Shown here: positions 50,218 to 59,937 of the stretch, piece by piece
How the letters are laid out: each line of letters starts with the position of its first letter
Position numbering within the stretch: position 1 is the stretch's first letter
The notes under the pieces: model-generated
Database searches by the model: none
What the model saw: the letters and a program-made list of their open reading frames with translations, nothing else
What the model was told of the DNA's origin: nothing
Position numbers and translations under genes: made by a program
Assembly: GCF_025836995.1 (NCBI RefSeq)
Contig: NZ_CP107546.1
Span: 3,224,001 to 3,288,000 of the forward strand
DNA length: 64,000 nt
Reading direction: 5' to 3'
Source of the DNA: Microbacterium sp. M28
GTDB lineage: Bacteria > Actinomycetota > Actinomycetes > Actinomycetales > Microbacteriaceae

Positions 50218-50636
50218 TGCGCCGCCGAAGCGCCGGCCTCGAACGCGGCGCGCGGAACCTCGAAAGCGGGCTGCCGAGGCGCCTCCGCCGTGACCGGCTT
50301 GGTCGGTGTGGCGGCCACTGCCTCCGTGATCGGCTTCGGCTCGCGCACCGGCCGACGGACCAGGATCGCCCGTACGATTCCGCCCGCTGTCAGCGCGACG
50401 ACCAGCGCGGCGCCGGCCACGAGAGCGGGGATCCAATTGTGCGCGAACCCTGCCGCTGCGCTCAGCATCGCTCCGACGATCCACGCGGCGATCGCGCCGC
50501 CGACCACGCCCTCGGAACCGCGGGCCAGCGCGACCAGCGCGATCACCGCGCAGATCACGGCGATCACGGCTCCGGCCACCCCGATCGGTACGAACAATCC
50601 GGCCAATTCGTTTGCCACTGCTGACGATGTCACCAT
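50211..50636 (-). CDS. small membrane protein (hypothetical)
   Basis: 141-aa protein with three hydrophobic segments (about residues 11-36, 44-62 and 68-90) and a basic/proline-rich cytoplasmic tail (VREPKPITEAVAATPTKPVTAEAP). No family recognised. ATG 50636 follows a GGGGGTG. Its last codons lie within an inverted repeat. Divergent from the alpha/beta hydrolase. Confidence 0.65.
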   Translation of the reverse strand: MVTSSAVANELAGLFVPIGVAGAVIAVICAVIALVALARGSEGVVGGAIAAWIVGAMLSAAAGFAHNWIPALVAGAALVVALTAGGIVRAILVRRPVREPKPITEAVAATPTKPVTAEAPRQPAFEVPRAAFEAGASAAHS

Positions 50637-50760
50637 CGTGCACCCCCCGATGCGCTCTGTGTATCTCCAGAGTAGGCGAGTCGGAGCCGCCGCACATCCA
50701 CCGGAAGGACTACCCTGCGTCATCCTCCGGTGTGATGCTGTGCGGGTGCAGGATGGGTTC

Positions 50761-51561
50761 ATGGCCGTACCTCTTTCGGAACTGAATCGGATGCCGGACC
50801 CGCAGATGGTCTTCGTCGGCGAAGGCGTGCGCCTGGCGACCTACACCTGGGGGGATCCCGATGCGCCGGCGGTCGTCATCGTGCACGGGTTCGCCTCCAG
50901 CACGCGCGACAACTGGGTGCTGACCGGCTGGACACGGATGCTGGAGCGCGCCGGCTACTTCGTGCTCGGCGTCGACCAGCGCGGGCACGGCCTCAGCGAC
51001 AAGCCGCACGAGCCGGAAGGCTACGACATCCGCGCCCTCGCCTCGGACATGGAGACCGTGCTCGACACCTACCTCGTCGAGGAGGCGTGCTACGTCGGCT
51101 ACTCGCTCGGGGCCAGGGTCGGGTGGCAGGTCGCGGTCGACCTCCCGGCCCGCATCACCCGCGCAGTGCTCGGTGGCGTCCCGGAGGGCATCCCGCTGGC
51201 ACGGCTCGATCTCGACCAGGTGCGCGCGTACATCTCGGACGGCACGCCCGTTGTGGATGCCGCGACGCAGAACTACATCGCGCTGACCGAGCGGGTGCCG
51301 GGCAACGACCTGAACGCGCTGCTCGCCCTCGCGGAGGGCATGCGCGCGTCCCGCACGATCGACCCGGATGAGTCGGATGCACCGCAGCAGCCGGTGCTGT
51401 TCGCGACCGGATCGCAGGACGCGATCATCGAGGGATCACGGAGCCTGGCATCCGCGGCCCCGCAGGGCCGTTTCCTCGAGATCCCGGACCGGCATCATTT
51501 CAACGCGCCCGGTTCCCGCGCCTTCCGCGAAGCAGCCCTCGCCTTCCTCGCGGAGCGTTGA
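50761..51561 (+). CDS. alpha/beta hydrolase
   Basis: 266-aa hydrolase. VIVHGFASSTRDNW oxyanion region, VDQRGHGLSDKP strand-loop, nucleophile elbow VGYSLGARVG, Asp in FATGSQDAII and His in [11 protein letters not shown]. Function not predictable beyond ester or C-C bond hydrolysis. ATG 50761 follows AGGATGGG; GTG 50746 is in frame. Its 3' end overlaps the convergent MATE gene by 62 bp. Confidence 0.87.
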   Translation: MAVPLSELNRMPDPQMVFVGEGVRLATYTWGDPDAPAVVIVHGFASSTRDNWVLTGWTRMLERAGYFVLGVDQRGHGLSDKPHEPEGYDIRALASDMETVLDTYLVEEACYVGYSLGARVGWQVAVDLPARITRAVLGGVPEGIPLARLDLDQVRAYISDGTPVVDAATQNYIALTERVPGNDLNALLALAEGMRASRTIDPDESDAPQQPVLFATGSQDAIIEGSRSLASAAPQGRFLEIPDRHHFNAPGSRAFREAALAFLAER

Positions 51562-53005
51562 TCGCGCCGGGGAGCGGGATCGGCGAGGTCAGGACGGCGT
51601 CGACGACGAGCGAGCTGTTCGTCGGGCCGACGACCGGGATCGGCGTCGTCTCGGTGAACACGGTGGACGTGATCGGCATGCGTGCCAGGCGGCGGTGCTC
51701 GCGGACGTAGGCCGGGATGAGGATGACGACGGCGCCGATCCACGCCAGCGGATTGCTCCAAGCCACACCGACGAAGCCCCACAACGAACCCAGGACGACG
51801 GCGGCGACGACGCGCGCGACGAGCTCGATGACCCCGGTGACGGTTGGGATCATCGCGTGGCCGAGTCCCTGCAGGGCGCCACGGAGAACGAACAGCACGC
51901 CGAGGATGGCGTAGCAGGACGCGTTGATGATGAGCATCTGATGCGCGAGGTCGACGACCACGGGAGCGGTGTCGCCCACGAACACCCCGACGATGGCGGC
52001 GCCGGTGGTGATCAGGAGAACGCCGAGGAGGACGGACCCGATGACCGCGATCCACGTCGCCTGGACCACGCCGCGGCGGATGCGATCGGGGCGTCCGGCA
52101 CCCACGTTCTGAGCGACGTACATGCTGGTGGCCAGTCCGAGCGAGGCCAGCAGCGCGGAGGCGAGGCTGTCGACGCGTGACCCGGCGGTCCATGCTGCGA
52201 CCGCATCCGCGCCGAGTTCGTTCAGCGCGACCTGGACCGCGAGCGTGCCGATCGCGATGATCGAGGCCTGGAAGCCCATGGGCAGGCCGAGACGCAGGTG
52301 CTCCCAGATCTCGGTGCGGGTCACGCGCCAGTCATCGCGCTTGACGTGCAGCTCGTGCAGGCGGCGGCGCAGGTACTCCAGGCAGAGCGCGACCGAGATG
52401 GCCTGCGCCACGACGGTCGCGAGGGCCGCGCCGGCGACGCCCCAGCCGACGGGTCCGACCAGCAGGACGACGAGGCCGACGTTCAGCGCGCAGGCGAGCG
52501 TGAGGAACCACAGCGGCGTGCGAGAGTCGCCGATCGCGCGGATGATCGCGGCGAGATAGTTGAAGAACATCGTCGCCGCGGCACCCAGGAAGCTCACCTG
52601 AGCGAACACGACCGCATCGTCCATGAGCTCTGGCGGGGTCTGCATGGCCGCGAGCGCCGGCTCCGCGAGCAGCGGAGCGGCGATCGTGAGCACGATGCTC
52701 ATCCCCCCGGTGAGGATCGTTCCGACCGCGACCGAGCGTCGGACGGCCCGGGCATCCCCGGCGCCGTAAGCCTGTGCGGTCGGGATCGCGAAACCGCTCG
52801 TGAGACCCCACGCGAAGCCGAGCAGCAGGAAGAGCAGGCTGCCGGTCGCGCCGACGGCGGCGAGCGCGTCGACGCCGAGCTGACGTCCGACGACGATGGT
52901 GTCGACGAACTGGTACAGCTGCTGGACGACGTTGCCGATCAGCAGCGGCACGGAGAAGGCGAGGATGACGCGCCAGGGCGCGCCGGTGGTGAGGGAAGGG
53001 GACAC
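51500..53005 (-). CDS. MATE-family efflux transporter
   Basis: 501-aa multidrug/toxin exporter with twelve hydrophobic helices in two six-helix halves ([41 protein letters not shown]). It exports cationic drugs or metabolites with H+ or Na+. The C-terminus has an unusual ~28-residue basic extension ([19 protein letters not shown]) that is read from DNA antisense to the convergent hydrolase's end. GTG 53005 fits the family N-terminus; its ribosome site is weak. Divergent from the dehydrogenase at 53120. Confidence 0.88.
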   Translation of the reverse strand: MSPSLTTGAPWRVILAFSVPLLIGNVVQQLYQFVDTIVVGRQLGVDALAAVGATGSLLFLLLGFAWGLTSGFAIPTAQAYGAGDARAVRRSVAVGTILTGGMSIVLTIAAPLLAEPALAAMQTPPELMDDAVVFAQVSFLGAAATMFFNYLAAIIRAIGDSRTPLWFLTLACALNVGLVVLLVGPVGWGVAGAALATVVAQAISVALCLEYLRRRLHELHVKRDDWRVTRTEIWEHLRLGLPMGFQASIIAIGTLAVQVALNELGADAVAAWTAGSRVDSLASALLASLGLATSMYVAQNVGAGRPDRIRRGVVQATWIAVIGSVLLGVLLITTGAAIVGVFVGDTAPVVVDLAHQMLIINASCYAILGVLFVLRGALQGLGHAMIPTVTGVIELVARVVAAVVLGSLWGFVGVAWSNPLAWIGAVVILIPAYVREHRRLARMPITSTVFTETTPIPVVGPTNSSLVVDAVLTSPIPLPGAINAPRGRRGLLRGRRGNRAR

Positions 53006-53119
53006 AGTCGCTCGACAGGCAGGAGGGGGCGGATCGGGGATGCACACGCAGAGGTGCGACCTCCGATTGTATCGAATCGATTCGAGCGCGTCGAGACCGG
53101 AAGGCGTATTCTCATCCTT

Positions 53120-54169
53120 ATGCCAAGCACCGTCGCCGCGATCGTCGCGCCCTCCGCCACCGACCGTCTCACCGTCAGCACCATCGAGCGCCGCGATGTC
53201 GGGCCGCACGACGTGCTCATCGACATCCGCTGGGCGGGGATCTGCCACTCCGACATCCACACGATCAAGGGCGACTGGGGTCCGCAGCAGTACCCGCTGA
53301 CGGTCGGGCACGAGATCGCGGGGGTCGTCGCGGAGGTCGGCTCCGAGGTGACGAAGCACCGGGTCGGTGACCGCGTCGGCGTCGGATGCCTGGTGAACTC
53401 GTGCGGGGAGTGCGCGAACTGCACGGCCGGTTCGGAGCAGTACTGCCTGAACGGCGCGATCGGCACCTACGGCGCGAAGGACGTCGACGGCACGATCACG
53501 CAGGGCGGCTACTCCACGAGCGTCGTCGTGACCGAGGACTTCGTCCTGCGCCTGCCCGAGGAGATCCCGTTCGAGAAGGCGGCGCCGCTGCTGTGCGCCG
53601 GTATCACGACCTACTCGCCGCTGCGGCACTGGAACGCCGGCCCCGGCACGCGCGTCGCTGTCGTCGGGCTCGGCGGGCTCGGCCACATGGCCGTCAAGCT
53701 CGCGCACGCCATGGGCGCGGAGGTGACGGTGCTCACCCGCACACTCGCGAAGAAGGACGACGCGATCGCGCTCGGCGCCGACCGTGCGTTCGCGACGAAC
53801 GATCCGGAGACGTTCCGCGAGCTCCGCGGCGCCTTCGACCTCATCATCAACACGGTCTCGGCGCCGATCGACGTCGACGCGCATCTGAAGCTGCTCGCCC
53901 TCGACGGCACCCTCGTGAACGTCGGCGCACCGGCCGAGCCGCTCAGCCTGCACGTGGGGACGCTGATCGGCGGGCGGCGCTCGTTCGCCGGCTCCAACAT
54001 CGGCGGAATCGCCGAGACGCAGGAGATGCTGGACTTCTGCGCCGAGCACGGCATCTCCCCCGAGGTCGAGATCGTCTCGGCATCCGAGGTCAACGAGGCC
54101 TGGGACCGCGTGCTCGCGTCGGACGTCCGGTATCGGTTCGTCATCGACGCCTCGACGATCGCCGGCTGA
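53120..54169 (+). CDS. zinc-dependent alcohol dehydrogenase (YahK/CAD-like)
   Basis: 349-aa medium-chain dehydrogenase. Catalytic zinc: GICHSDIH and [12 protein letters not shown]; structural zinc with all four cysteines in [16 protein letters not shown]; Rossmann motif [15 protein letters not shown]. The set matches NADP-dependent cinnamyl-alcohol/YahK-type aldehyde reductases. Upstream GGAAGG is 16 bp from ATG 53120, so the leader is short or unusual. Divergent from the MATE gene. Confidence 0.88.
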   Translation: MPSTVAAIVAPSATDRLTVSTIERRDVGPHDVLIDIRWAGICHSDIHTIKGDWGPQQYPLTVGHEIAGVVAEVGSEVTKHRVGDRVGVGCLVNSCGECANCTAGSEQYCLNGAIGTYGAKDVDGTITQGGYSTSVVVTEDFVLRLPEEIPFEKAAPLLCAGITTYSPLRHWNAGPGTRVAVVGLGGLGHMAVKLAHAMGAEVTVLTRTLAKKDDAIALGADRAFATNDPETFRELRGAFDLIINTVSAPIDVDAHLKLLALDGTLVNVGAPAEPLSLHVGTLIGGRRSFAGSNIGGIAETQEMLDFCAEHGISPEVEIVSASEVNEAWDRVLASDVRYRFVIDASTIAG

Positions 54170-54227
54170 GCCCGGCGGGCGCGGGCGCGATTCAGGGCGA
54201 AGCCGCGCGATCTCCGGCATCCGCGTC

Positions 54228-54295
54228 GGAGGAGAACACCTGCACGGGAGGGCCGAATCGCCGGAATCGCTCCTCCCATCCGCGAGTTCTCCTCC
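54228..54295. terminator. GGAGGAGAAC intergenic palindrome (family B, copy 2)
   Basis: GGAGGAGAAC (54228-54237) and GTTCTCCTCC (54286-54295) with inner GGGAGG/CCTCCC. Lies between convergent genes; same design as at 36928 and 63282, but the outer stem is shorter. Confidence 0.6.
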
Positions 54296-54327
54296 CATCC
54301 GATCTCCCCCGCGACGGTCGCTGCTGT

Positions 54328-55680
54328 TCACCACCCGGTGTGCAGCAGCGACTGCACGACGATCGCGAACACGACCTGCACCGCGAGCATGACCTGGCGC
54401 GTCCGCCTTCCGAACAGCGCCAGGCCCAGCAGCGCCCACGGCACGAACGGCAGCCAGATCCGCTCGACCTCCGCACGGCTCATGTTCGACAGGTCCGCCA
54501 GCAGGATGCTCAGCCACGCCGCCGCCACGAGCAGCAGCACGACCCGCACGCCGTCGTCGCTCGGAGGCCCGGTACGACGACGCCGGATGCCGGCATCGGC
54601 TGCTCCCCCGAGCGATGCCGCGACCATGGGGCCCGCACTGATCGCGAACGCCGCGAGGTTGCCCCACATCCAGTACGTCGGCGGTCGTCGCGAGGCGACG
54701 CCGTCCCAGTACCGCTGCTGCAGCACGGGGAACGCCTCCCACCAGGCGAAGCCGCCGGCGGCGAACGCCAGGACGACCACGAGAGCCGCACCCGCCGCGA
54801 TCGGCAGCGGCCACCATCGACGCGCCGCGAACAGGACGGCGAGGGCGAGCACGCCGAGCAGCGGCAGGCCGTACGACAGCATGACGCAGTAGCCCAGCAG
54901 TGCACCGGCGAGCAGAGACCACGCGATCATCGCGACCGGGCCCTCGCCGCGACGTGCTGAGGTGGCCGCACGGGCGAGCGCCCACAGCCCCCAGGCGGCG
55001 AACGCGGTGAACATGCCGTCGCCGGAAACCCCGATCCAGATGGCGGCGGGCGTGAAGACGAGGAACGGTGCGGCCCGGCGAGCGGATGCCTCGGCCCCCA
55101 GGGCGCGCAGTGCGCCCAGCACGGCGACGGGGATGGTCGCCCCCAGCACGATCACGACGAGGCCGGCGGCGAGTCCGCTGCCGAGCCCGACGCGCACGAG
55201 GACGTAGAAGAACAGCAGCGCCCCAGGCGGGTGCCCCGCGATGTGCACCGGCCAGTTGTCCTCGTGCGCGTACGGGATGCGCTCGACGTACTCGCGCAGG
55301 GTCGCCCCGAAATCGGTGACCTCACGCGCCGTGCCGAGGTACTCGTAGCGATGGTTCAGGATCGTCCCGATCCCGTCGAGACCGTCGACGAGCGCCAGCG
55401 AGAGCAGCCACACCAACGCCGCGCCGAACACGATCAACTGCAGCGGCACCCACCGCACGCGGGCGGCGAGCCTATGACCGAACAGCACCGCCAGCACGCC
55501 GACCGCCACAGCCACCGGCAGGCCAGGGCCGATCCTCGGCATCCATTCGGCGTGCAACGGGGGGAACGACTTGACCCGCACATTCCACCCGGTCAGTGCC
55601 GGTATCGCGATCGCGGCGGCGATCAGCAGGACCGCGACGGCCCCGCTCCACAGCGCCACCCGTGGCCGCACGACGCTCAC
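54328..55680 (-). CDS. integral-membrane glycosyltransferase-like protein (PMT/ArnT-like topology)
   Basis: 450-aa protein with ten or more hydrophobic segments. HIAGHPPGALLFFYVLVRVG and DGMFTAFAAWGLWALARA, with an Asp early after the first helix region, fit polyprenyl-phosphate-sugar dependent membrane transferases, although no motif is decisive. GTG 55680 overlaps the epimerase stop (GTGA). Its partners in the operon (epimerase, MTAP-type enzyme) suggest cell-envelope sugar modification. Confidence 0.6.
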   Translation of the reverse strand: MSVVRPRVALWSGAVAVLLIAAAIAIPALTGWNVRVKSFPPLHAEWMPRIGPGLPVAVAVGVLAVLFGHRLAARVRWVPLQLIVFGAALVWLLSLALVDGLDGIGTILNHRYEYLGTAREVTDFGATLREYVERIPYAHEDNWPVHIAGHPPGALLFFYVLVRVGLGSGLAAGLVVIVLGATIPVAVLGALRALGAEASARRAAPFLVFTPAAIWIGVSGDGMFTAFAAWGLWALARAATSARRGEGPVAMIAWSLLAGALLGYCVMLSYGLPLLGVLALAVLFAARRWWPLPIAAGAALVVVLAFAAGGFAWWEAFPVLQQRYWDGVASRRPPTYWMWGNLAAFAISAGPMVAASLGGAADAGIRRRRTGPPSDDGVRVVLLLVAAAWLSILLADLSNMSRAEVERIWLPFVPWALLGLALFGRRTRQVMLAVQVVFAIVVQSLLHTGW

Positions 55681-56750
55681 GGCTGCTCGACCGCCGCTCG
55701 CAACGGATCCTGCGCGAACTGCGCGACACCCTCCTCGAATGCGACCTGCGGCCGCCAGCCGAGCTCGGCGCGGATGCGGGCGGAGGATGCCGTGATGTGC
55801 CGCACGTCGCCCGCGCGGAACCGCCCGCTGACGCGTGGAGCCGGACCGCCCATGGCCTCGGCGAGCGCACGGGCGAAGTCGCCGATCGTGCGGACGTCGC
55901 CGCTGGCGACGTTGAACGCCCTCGCCACCCCCGCGTCCACGGTCGCGGTCCACTCGAGCGCGGCGACGTTGGCCGCGGCGACGTCGGTCACGTGGACGAA
56001 GTCGCGACGCTGCTGCCCGTCCTCGAACACGTCCGGCGCCTCCCCGCGTTCCAGCGCGGAGCGGAACAGCGACGCGACCCCGGCGTAGGGTGTGCCCTGC
56101 GGCATCCACGGCCCGTAGACGTTGTGGTAGCGCAGCATCGCCGCGGCACCACCGGTGCTGCGGGCCCAGTCCCGCGCGAGCAGCTCCTGCTCGAACTTGG
56201 TCGCAGCGTACGTGTTGCGCGGGTCGCACGGCTGGTCTTCGTCGATCAGCTCCGGTTGCAGCAGGCGTCCGGTCTCGGGCGAGCGGGGGTCGAAGACGCC
56301 GGCTTCGAGGTCGGCGAGCCGCCGAGGCGGCGCCTGCAGCTGCCGGTCGCCGTCACGGTACAGGCCCTCCCCGTAGACGACCATCGAGGATGCCAGGACG
56401 AGGCGGCGGATGCCGGCATCGCGCATCGCCGTGAGCAGCATCGCGGTGCCGAGTGAGTTCGACGCCACGTAGTCCGGAGCGTCTCCGATGTCGACGCCCA
56501 GCCCCACCTTCGCGGCCTGGTGGCACACGGCGTCGACCCCGCGCAGCGCCGCGGCGAGGACGTCCGTGTCGCGGACGTCGCCCTGCACGAACTCGACGCC
56601 CGCCGGCAGCGGTCGACCCTCCGACGGGTCGTGCACGTCGGGGCGCATCGAATCGAGCACACGGACCGACCAGCCGTGCGCGAGCGCCTGCTCGACGACC
56701 GCGCCGCCGATGAAACCGCGCCCGCCGGTCACGAGCAGCGTGCGGCTCAT
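55677..56750 (-). CDS. NAD-dependent sugar epimerase/dehydratase
   Basis: 357-aa extended SDR. TGGRGFIGGAV cofactor motif, active-site YAATKFEQEL (Tyr-x3-Lys), YHNVYGPWMPQGTPYAGVAS substrate loop. It is close to dTDP-rhamnose- or UDP-glucose-epimerase-type proteins; the exact substrate is unknown. The ATG at 56750 overlaps the MTAP-family stop (ATGA). Confidence 0.85.
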   Translation of the reverse strand: MSRTLLVTGGRGFIGGAVVEQALAHGWSVRVLDSMRPDVHDPSEGRPLPAGVEFVQGDVRDTDVLAAALRGVDAVCHQAAKVGLGVDIGDAPDYVASNSLGTAMLLTAMRDAGIRRLVLASSMVVYGEGLYRDGDRQLQAPPRRLADLEAGVFDPRSPETGRLLQPELIDEDQPCDPRNTYAATKFEQELLARDWARSTGGAAAMLRYHNVYGPWMPQGTPYAGVASLFRSALERGEAPDVFEDGQQRRDFVHVTDVAAANVAALEWTATVDAGVARAFNVASGDVRTIGDFARALAEAMGGPAPRVSGRFRAGDVRHITASSARIRAELGWRPQVAFEEGVAQFAQDPLRAAVEQP

Positions 56751-57607
56751 CCGCTGTCCCCGTCCCGACGCAGCGGTTCGGCCGACAGGATGCTGCGGAC
56801 GACGTCCTCAGACAGCAGGGGCGGCTCCGTGAAGCCCGCCGGGATCGCATCGACGATGGCGGCGATCGCACGGTTCAGGCGCGGCTCGGCTTCGGCCATC
56901 ACCTGGAAGACGCGCTCCGCGGTGGCTGACCGGTCCTGGTCGCCTGCGCCGTGCTCGGTGTCGGTATCGGTGACGATCGCGAGGTTGACGTGCGCGAATC
57001 CGAGCTCGGCCGCGAGGGATGCCTCGGGGAGCTGGGTCATGTTGACGATGTTCGCGCCCATGAGACGGTGCCAGGCGGCCTCCGCACGCGTGGAGAACCT
57101 CGGCCCCTGGACCACGACGCTCGTCGCCTGCTCGCGCGGAGTCTCCCCCAGGGATCGCAGTGCGTTCGCGGCGATGCGGCGCAGCTCGCGACTGTACGGT
57201 TCGGCGAAGGGCAGATGCTGCACGCCTTCGACGATCTCACCACCGTCGAAATACGAATCGGCCCGACCCCACGTGCGGTCGATCAGCTGGTCCGTCAGGA
57301 CGATGTCGCCGGGCCGCATGTCGGATTCGAGGCCGCCGACCGCGTTGGTCGAGACGAGGATCCGCGCACCGAGCGACGCGAGAGCCCAGAGCTGCGCCCG
57401 GGCGTTCACCCGGTTCGGCGGCACCCGGTGACCCGCCCCGTGCCGGGCGAGGAACGCCGTGCGCCGCCCAGCGAGCGACCCGACGACCGCACCGTGCACC
57501 GCGCCGTACGGGGTCGGAATCGGCGCGAGCGATCGTGCATCATCCACGGTGAGCCGCGCGAGCCCCGAACCGCCGATCACGGCGATCTCGACCTGTTCGT
57601 CATCCAT
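56747..57607 (-). CDS. MTAP/purine nucleoside phosphorylase family 2
   Basis: 286-aa enzyme of the PNP/MTAP family, phosphorolysing methylthioadenosine or purine nucleosides. IAVIGGSGL, RHGAGHRVPPNRVNARAQLWAL, STNAVGGL and NMTQLPEASLAAELG are conserved; the catalytic Asp is in TDTDTEHG, where MTAP normally has TDYDCW. That loop change makes the substrate uncertain. ATG 57607. Coupled to the epimerase gene; divergent from the cytochrome b gene. Confidence 0.82.
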   Translation of the reverse strand: MDDEQVEIAVIGGSGLARLTVDDARSLAPIPTPYGAVHGAVVGSLAGRRTAFLARHGAGHRVPPNRVNARAQLWALASLGARILVSTNAVGGLESDMRPGDIVLTDQLIDRTWGRADSYFDGGEIVEGVQHLPFAEPYSRELRRIAANALRSLGETPREQATSVVVQGPRFSTRAEAAWHRLMGANIVNMTQLPEASLAAELGFAHVNLAIVTDTDTEHGAGDQDRSATAERVFQVMAEAEPRLNRAIAAIVDAIPAGFTEPPLLSEDVVRSILSAEPLRRDGDSG

Positions 57608-57749
57608 GCCCTCAGCCTGGACCGCCCGGGCGCCGCGCGGCACCCCCATTCCTTACGCCTCCGTGACAGCTCGGCATCCCACTGCGGCGTCACCACCCTG
57701 TAAGACGATCGGGGCACGCAACGGCCGCGCCTCCGCGCAGACTGAGGCC

Positions 57750-58322
57750 ATGACGGACCGCACCGCGCTGATCGACCGCCTGGACCGCGCCCTGCGGCCA
57801 CGGGCCGCACGCGTGCAGAGCGCACTCGCCTCACCGGTGCGCAACGCCCGGATGACGGTCGTCGTCGGGCGGCTGCTGGCGATCGCCTTCCTGATCTGCT
57901 TCGCCACCGGGCTGTACAGCCACTTTCTGCAGAGCCCGGTGGGCTGGTTCGTCGCGCCGGCCCGACCCGAGTACCTGTACGCGTGGACGCAGGGCGCTCA
58001 CGTGATCGTCGGCAGCATGCTGGTGCCTCTGCTGCTCGCCAAGCTGTGGGTGGTGTATCCGCGACTGTTCCAGTGGCCGCCCGTGTCCGGTCCCGTGAGC
58101 GTGCTCGAGCGCGCGTCGGTGGGCGTGCTGGTCGCCACGGCCCTGGTCCTTCCGATGACCGGCATCCTCAACGTCCTGCAGTGGTATCCGTGGGAGTTCT
58201 CGTTCCGGCGCACGCATTTCGCGCTGGCCTGGGCGCTGATGGGAGCGCTGCTGCTGCACATCGCGGTACAGCTGCCGAAGATCCGCCGCCACTGGCGAGA
58301 AGGAGGCGAGTCGGATGAGTGA
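57750..58322 (+). CDS. cytochrome b/b6-domain membrane protein
   Basis: 190-aa protein with four to five helices and heme-ligand-type His residues in GLYSHFLQ, GAHVIVGSM, RTHFALAWAL and LLLHIAVQLP. It resembles the cytochrome b subunits of sulfite-oxidase-like or formate-dehydrogenase-like complexes and would carry electrons between the quinone pool and the exported molybdoprotein encoded next. ATG 57750 has CTGAGGCC upstream. Overlaps the next gene by 8 bp. Confidence 0.83.
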   Translation: MTDRTALIDRLDRALRPRAARVQSALASPVRNARMTVVVGRLLAIAFLICFATGLYSHFLQSPVGWFVAPARPEYLYAWTQGAHVIVGSMLVPLLLAKLWVVYPRLFQWPPVSGPVSVLERASVGVLVATALVLPMTGILNVLQWYPWEFSFRRTHFALAWALMGALLLHIAVQLPKIRRHWREGGESDE

Positions 58323-58923
58323 TCCGGATGCCGTGTCGCGACGGCGCTTCCTGATCGGGGTCGGCGCCGGATCCGCGGCGATGGGTGCGCTGGCGCTCAC
58401 GCATGCGGTGCTGCCCGTCGGTCCGTTCAGCGTGACCGACGACCGGCGTCGGATCACCGCGGCGCAGGCGCTGCCCGTCAACCGCTCGGCGCGCGAGGCA
58501 GGTGTCACCGCGCTCGCCTCCGACCCGGAGTGGCGGCTCACCGTGATCAGCGGTGACCGCATGCGTGATCTCAGCCTCGCCGAACTCGATGCGCTTCCGC
58601 AGCGTCGCGAAGAGCTCCCGATCGCGTGCGTGGAGGGGTGGACGGTGACGGCCACCTGGCAGGGCGTGCGCCTCGCGGACCTCCTCGATCTCGTCGATGC
58701 CCCGCCGGAAGCCACCGTGCGCCTGCAGAGCATGCAGCAACGAGGGGCGTTCGCCGCCACGACGATGCCGCCGCAGTACACGCGCGACGCGAAGACGCTC
58801 GTTGCTCTGCACGTCAACGGCGAGCGCCTGGATCTGGACCACGGCTACCCGGCGCGCATCATCGCCCCCGGGCGCCCCGGGGTACTGCAGACCAAGTGGC
58901 TGACCTCGATCGAGGTGATCTGA
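58315..58923 (+). CDS. Tat-exported molybdopterin oxidoreductase (SUOX/MsrP-like)
   Basis: 202-aa protein with a twin-arginine signal (SRRRFLIGVGAGSAAM) and a single sulfite-oxidase-fold molybdopterin domain; the molybdenum-ligand Cys is in PIACVEGWTVTATWQG, and PARIIAPGRPGVLQTKWLTSIEV is family-typical. It lacks a separate dimerisation domain. Such short MsrP/YedY-like enzymes reduce oxidised methionines or other periplasmic substrates, fed by the cytochrome b. The stop overlaps the next ATG (TGATG). Confidence 0.87.
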   Translation: MSDPDAVSRRRFLIGVGAGSAAMGALALTHAVLPVGPFSVTDDRRRITAAQALPVNRSAREAGVTALASDPEWRLTVISGDRMRDLSLAELDALPQRREELPIACVEGWTVTATWQGVRLADLLDLVDAPPEATVRLQSMQQRGAFAATTMPPQYTRDAKTLVALHVNGERLDLDHGYPARIIAPGRPGVLQTKWLTSIEVI

Positions 58924-59174
58924 TGCGCGCCGCGCGGATCGTCCTCGGCGCTCTCGGCGTCTCAGCGCTGCTCTGGAGCGGGTGGCTCCTCGTGAGCACG
59001 CAAAGACCCGATCAACTGCTGAACCTCGCGCTGTGGCTGGCGGCCGCGGTGATCCTGCACGACTTCGTGATCGTCCCTGCGATCACGGTGATGAAGCGGT
59101 CGCGCCCCTCGCTCGTTGAGCGGCCATCCTCTCCCTCGCTCGTTGAGCGAGCGAAGCGAGACGAAACGGACTGA
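58923..59174 (+). CDS. small membrane protein, third subunit of the molybdoprotein operon
   Basis: 83-aa protein with two hydrophobic helices (about residues 3-23 and 34-55). The last ~23 residues contain PSLVER twice, because the reading frame runs into a CTCGTTGAGCG repeat element (family C). The conserved core is probably residues 1-60. Coupled by TGATG overlap; role unknown. Confidence 0.6.
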   Translation: MRAARIVLGALGVSALLWSGWLLVSTQRPDQLLNLALWLAAAVILHDFVIVPAITVMKRSRPSLVERPSSPSLVERAKRDETD

Positions 59175-59265
59175 CCGCCCCAGGGCGTCGACCGCGTTCC
59201 GACTCGGGCGGCTCCGCCGTCCTCGCTCGACGAACGGGGAAGGGCCGACGATCGGGGAAGGGCCC
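59106..59265. repeat. CTCGTTGAGCGAG repeat cluster (family C, copy 3)
   Basis: Contains cgctcgttgagcg at about 59108 and 59134, then gcgaagcgagacgaaacgg and an inverted gctcgacgaacg at about 59225. Its left part supplies the C-terminus and stop codon of the 83-aa gene; its right part fills the gap to the convergent methyltransferase. Confidence 0.6.
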
Positions 59266-59268
59266 CCC

Positions 59269-59937
59269 TCACCGAACGAGGAGAGCGAACACCCGCTCGT
59301 CCTGCGACCAGGTCTCCTCGACCTGCAGCCCGGCATCCTGCGCACGCCGACGCAGCCCGTTCAGCCCGATCTCGTACCAGGGGAACGGCAGGCTCGCCCG
59401 CCCCTCGTGGTCGATCAGGGTCGCGCGGAAGCCGCGGTCTCGGCGCGGATCCGGGTGCGCCTCGACGCACACGAGACCACCCGGCCGGACGAGCTCGGCG
59501 CAGCGCGCCAGCAGCAGAGTCGGGTTCCCGCCGATGCCGACGTTCCCGTCCAGCAGGAGAGCGGTCCCCCACTCACCCTCGCGCGGCACCGGGTCGAACA
59601 CCGATCGGTGCAGCACCGGCAGCCCCTGTGCGTGCGCATGCGCGACGGCGGCGGCCGCGACGTCGATGCCGAGGCTCAGATGACCCGCGACGATGGCGGC
59701 GCGCACCATGCGCCCCGGGCCGCACCCGATGTCGAGCACCGCCCCCTCCGCGCGCACCAGCACGGTGCGATCGGCATCGTCGGCCGCCGCGAGAAACCGC
59801 GCCAGCTCCACGGGTGCGCCGTGCACACCGTCGTGATCGACCATCCGCAGCACGCCCCCGCCGCTGCGCAACGCCGTCGCGTAGGGCGAGCCGCCTCCGG
59901 CGCCGAAGTGCGGCGCGGTCGTGACCGGAAGCGTCAT
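59269..59937 (-). CDS. class I SAM-dependent methyltransferase
   Basis: 222-aa methyltransferase with motif I AVLDIGCGPGRMV and post-motif DVAAAAV; a glycine-rich loop DGNVGIGG lies at motif IV. Substrate unknown. The stop of the DUF2064 gene overlaps its start at 59937 (ATGA). GT2, DUF2064 and methyltransferase form one operon. Confidence 0.83.
   Translation of the reverse strand: MTLPVTTAPHFGAGGGSPYATALRSGGGVLRMVDHDGVHGAPVELARFLAAADDADRTVLVRAEGAVLDIGCGPGRMVRAAIVAGHLSLGIDVAAAAVAHAHAQGLPVLHRSVFDPVPREGEWGTALLLDGNVGIGGNPTLLLARCAELVRPGGLVCVEAHPDPRRDRGFRATLIDHEGRASLPFPWYEIGLNGLRRRAQDAGLQVEETWSQDERVFALLVR

Noticed and set aside
53006..54985. Upstream extension of the MATE open frame to 54985
   Set aside because: The extra ~660 residues are the reverse reading of the alcohol dehydrogenase at 53120; the MATE family N-terminus begins at 53005.
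55681..56229. Upstream extension of the membrane glycosyltransferase frame
   Set aside because: It reads through the epimerase gene in another frame; GTG 55680 overlapping the epimerase stop gives a normal first membrane helix.
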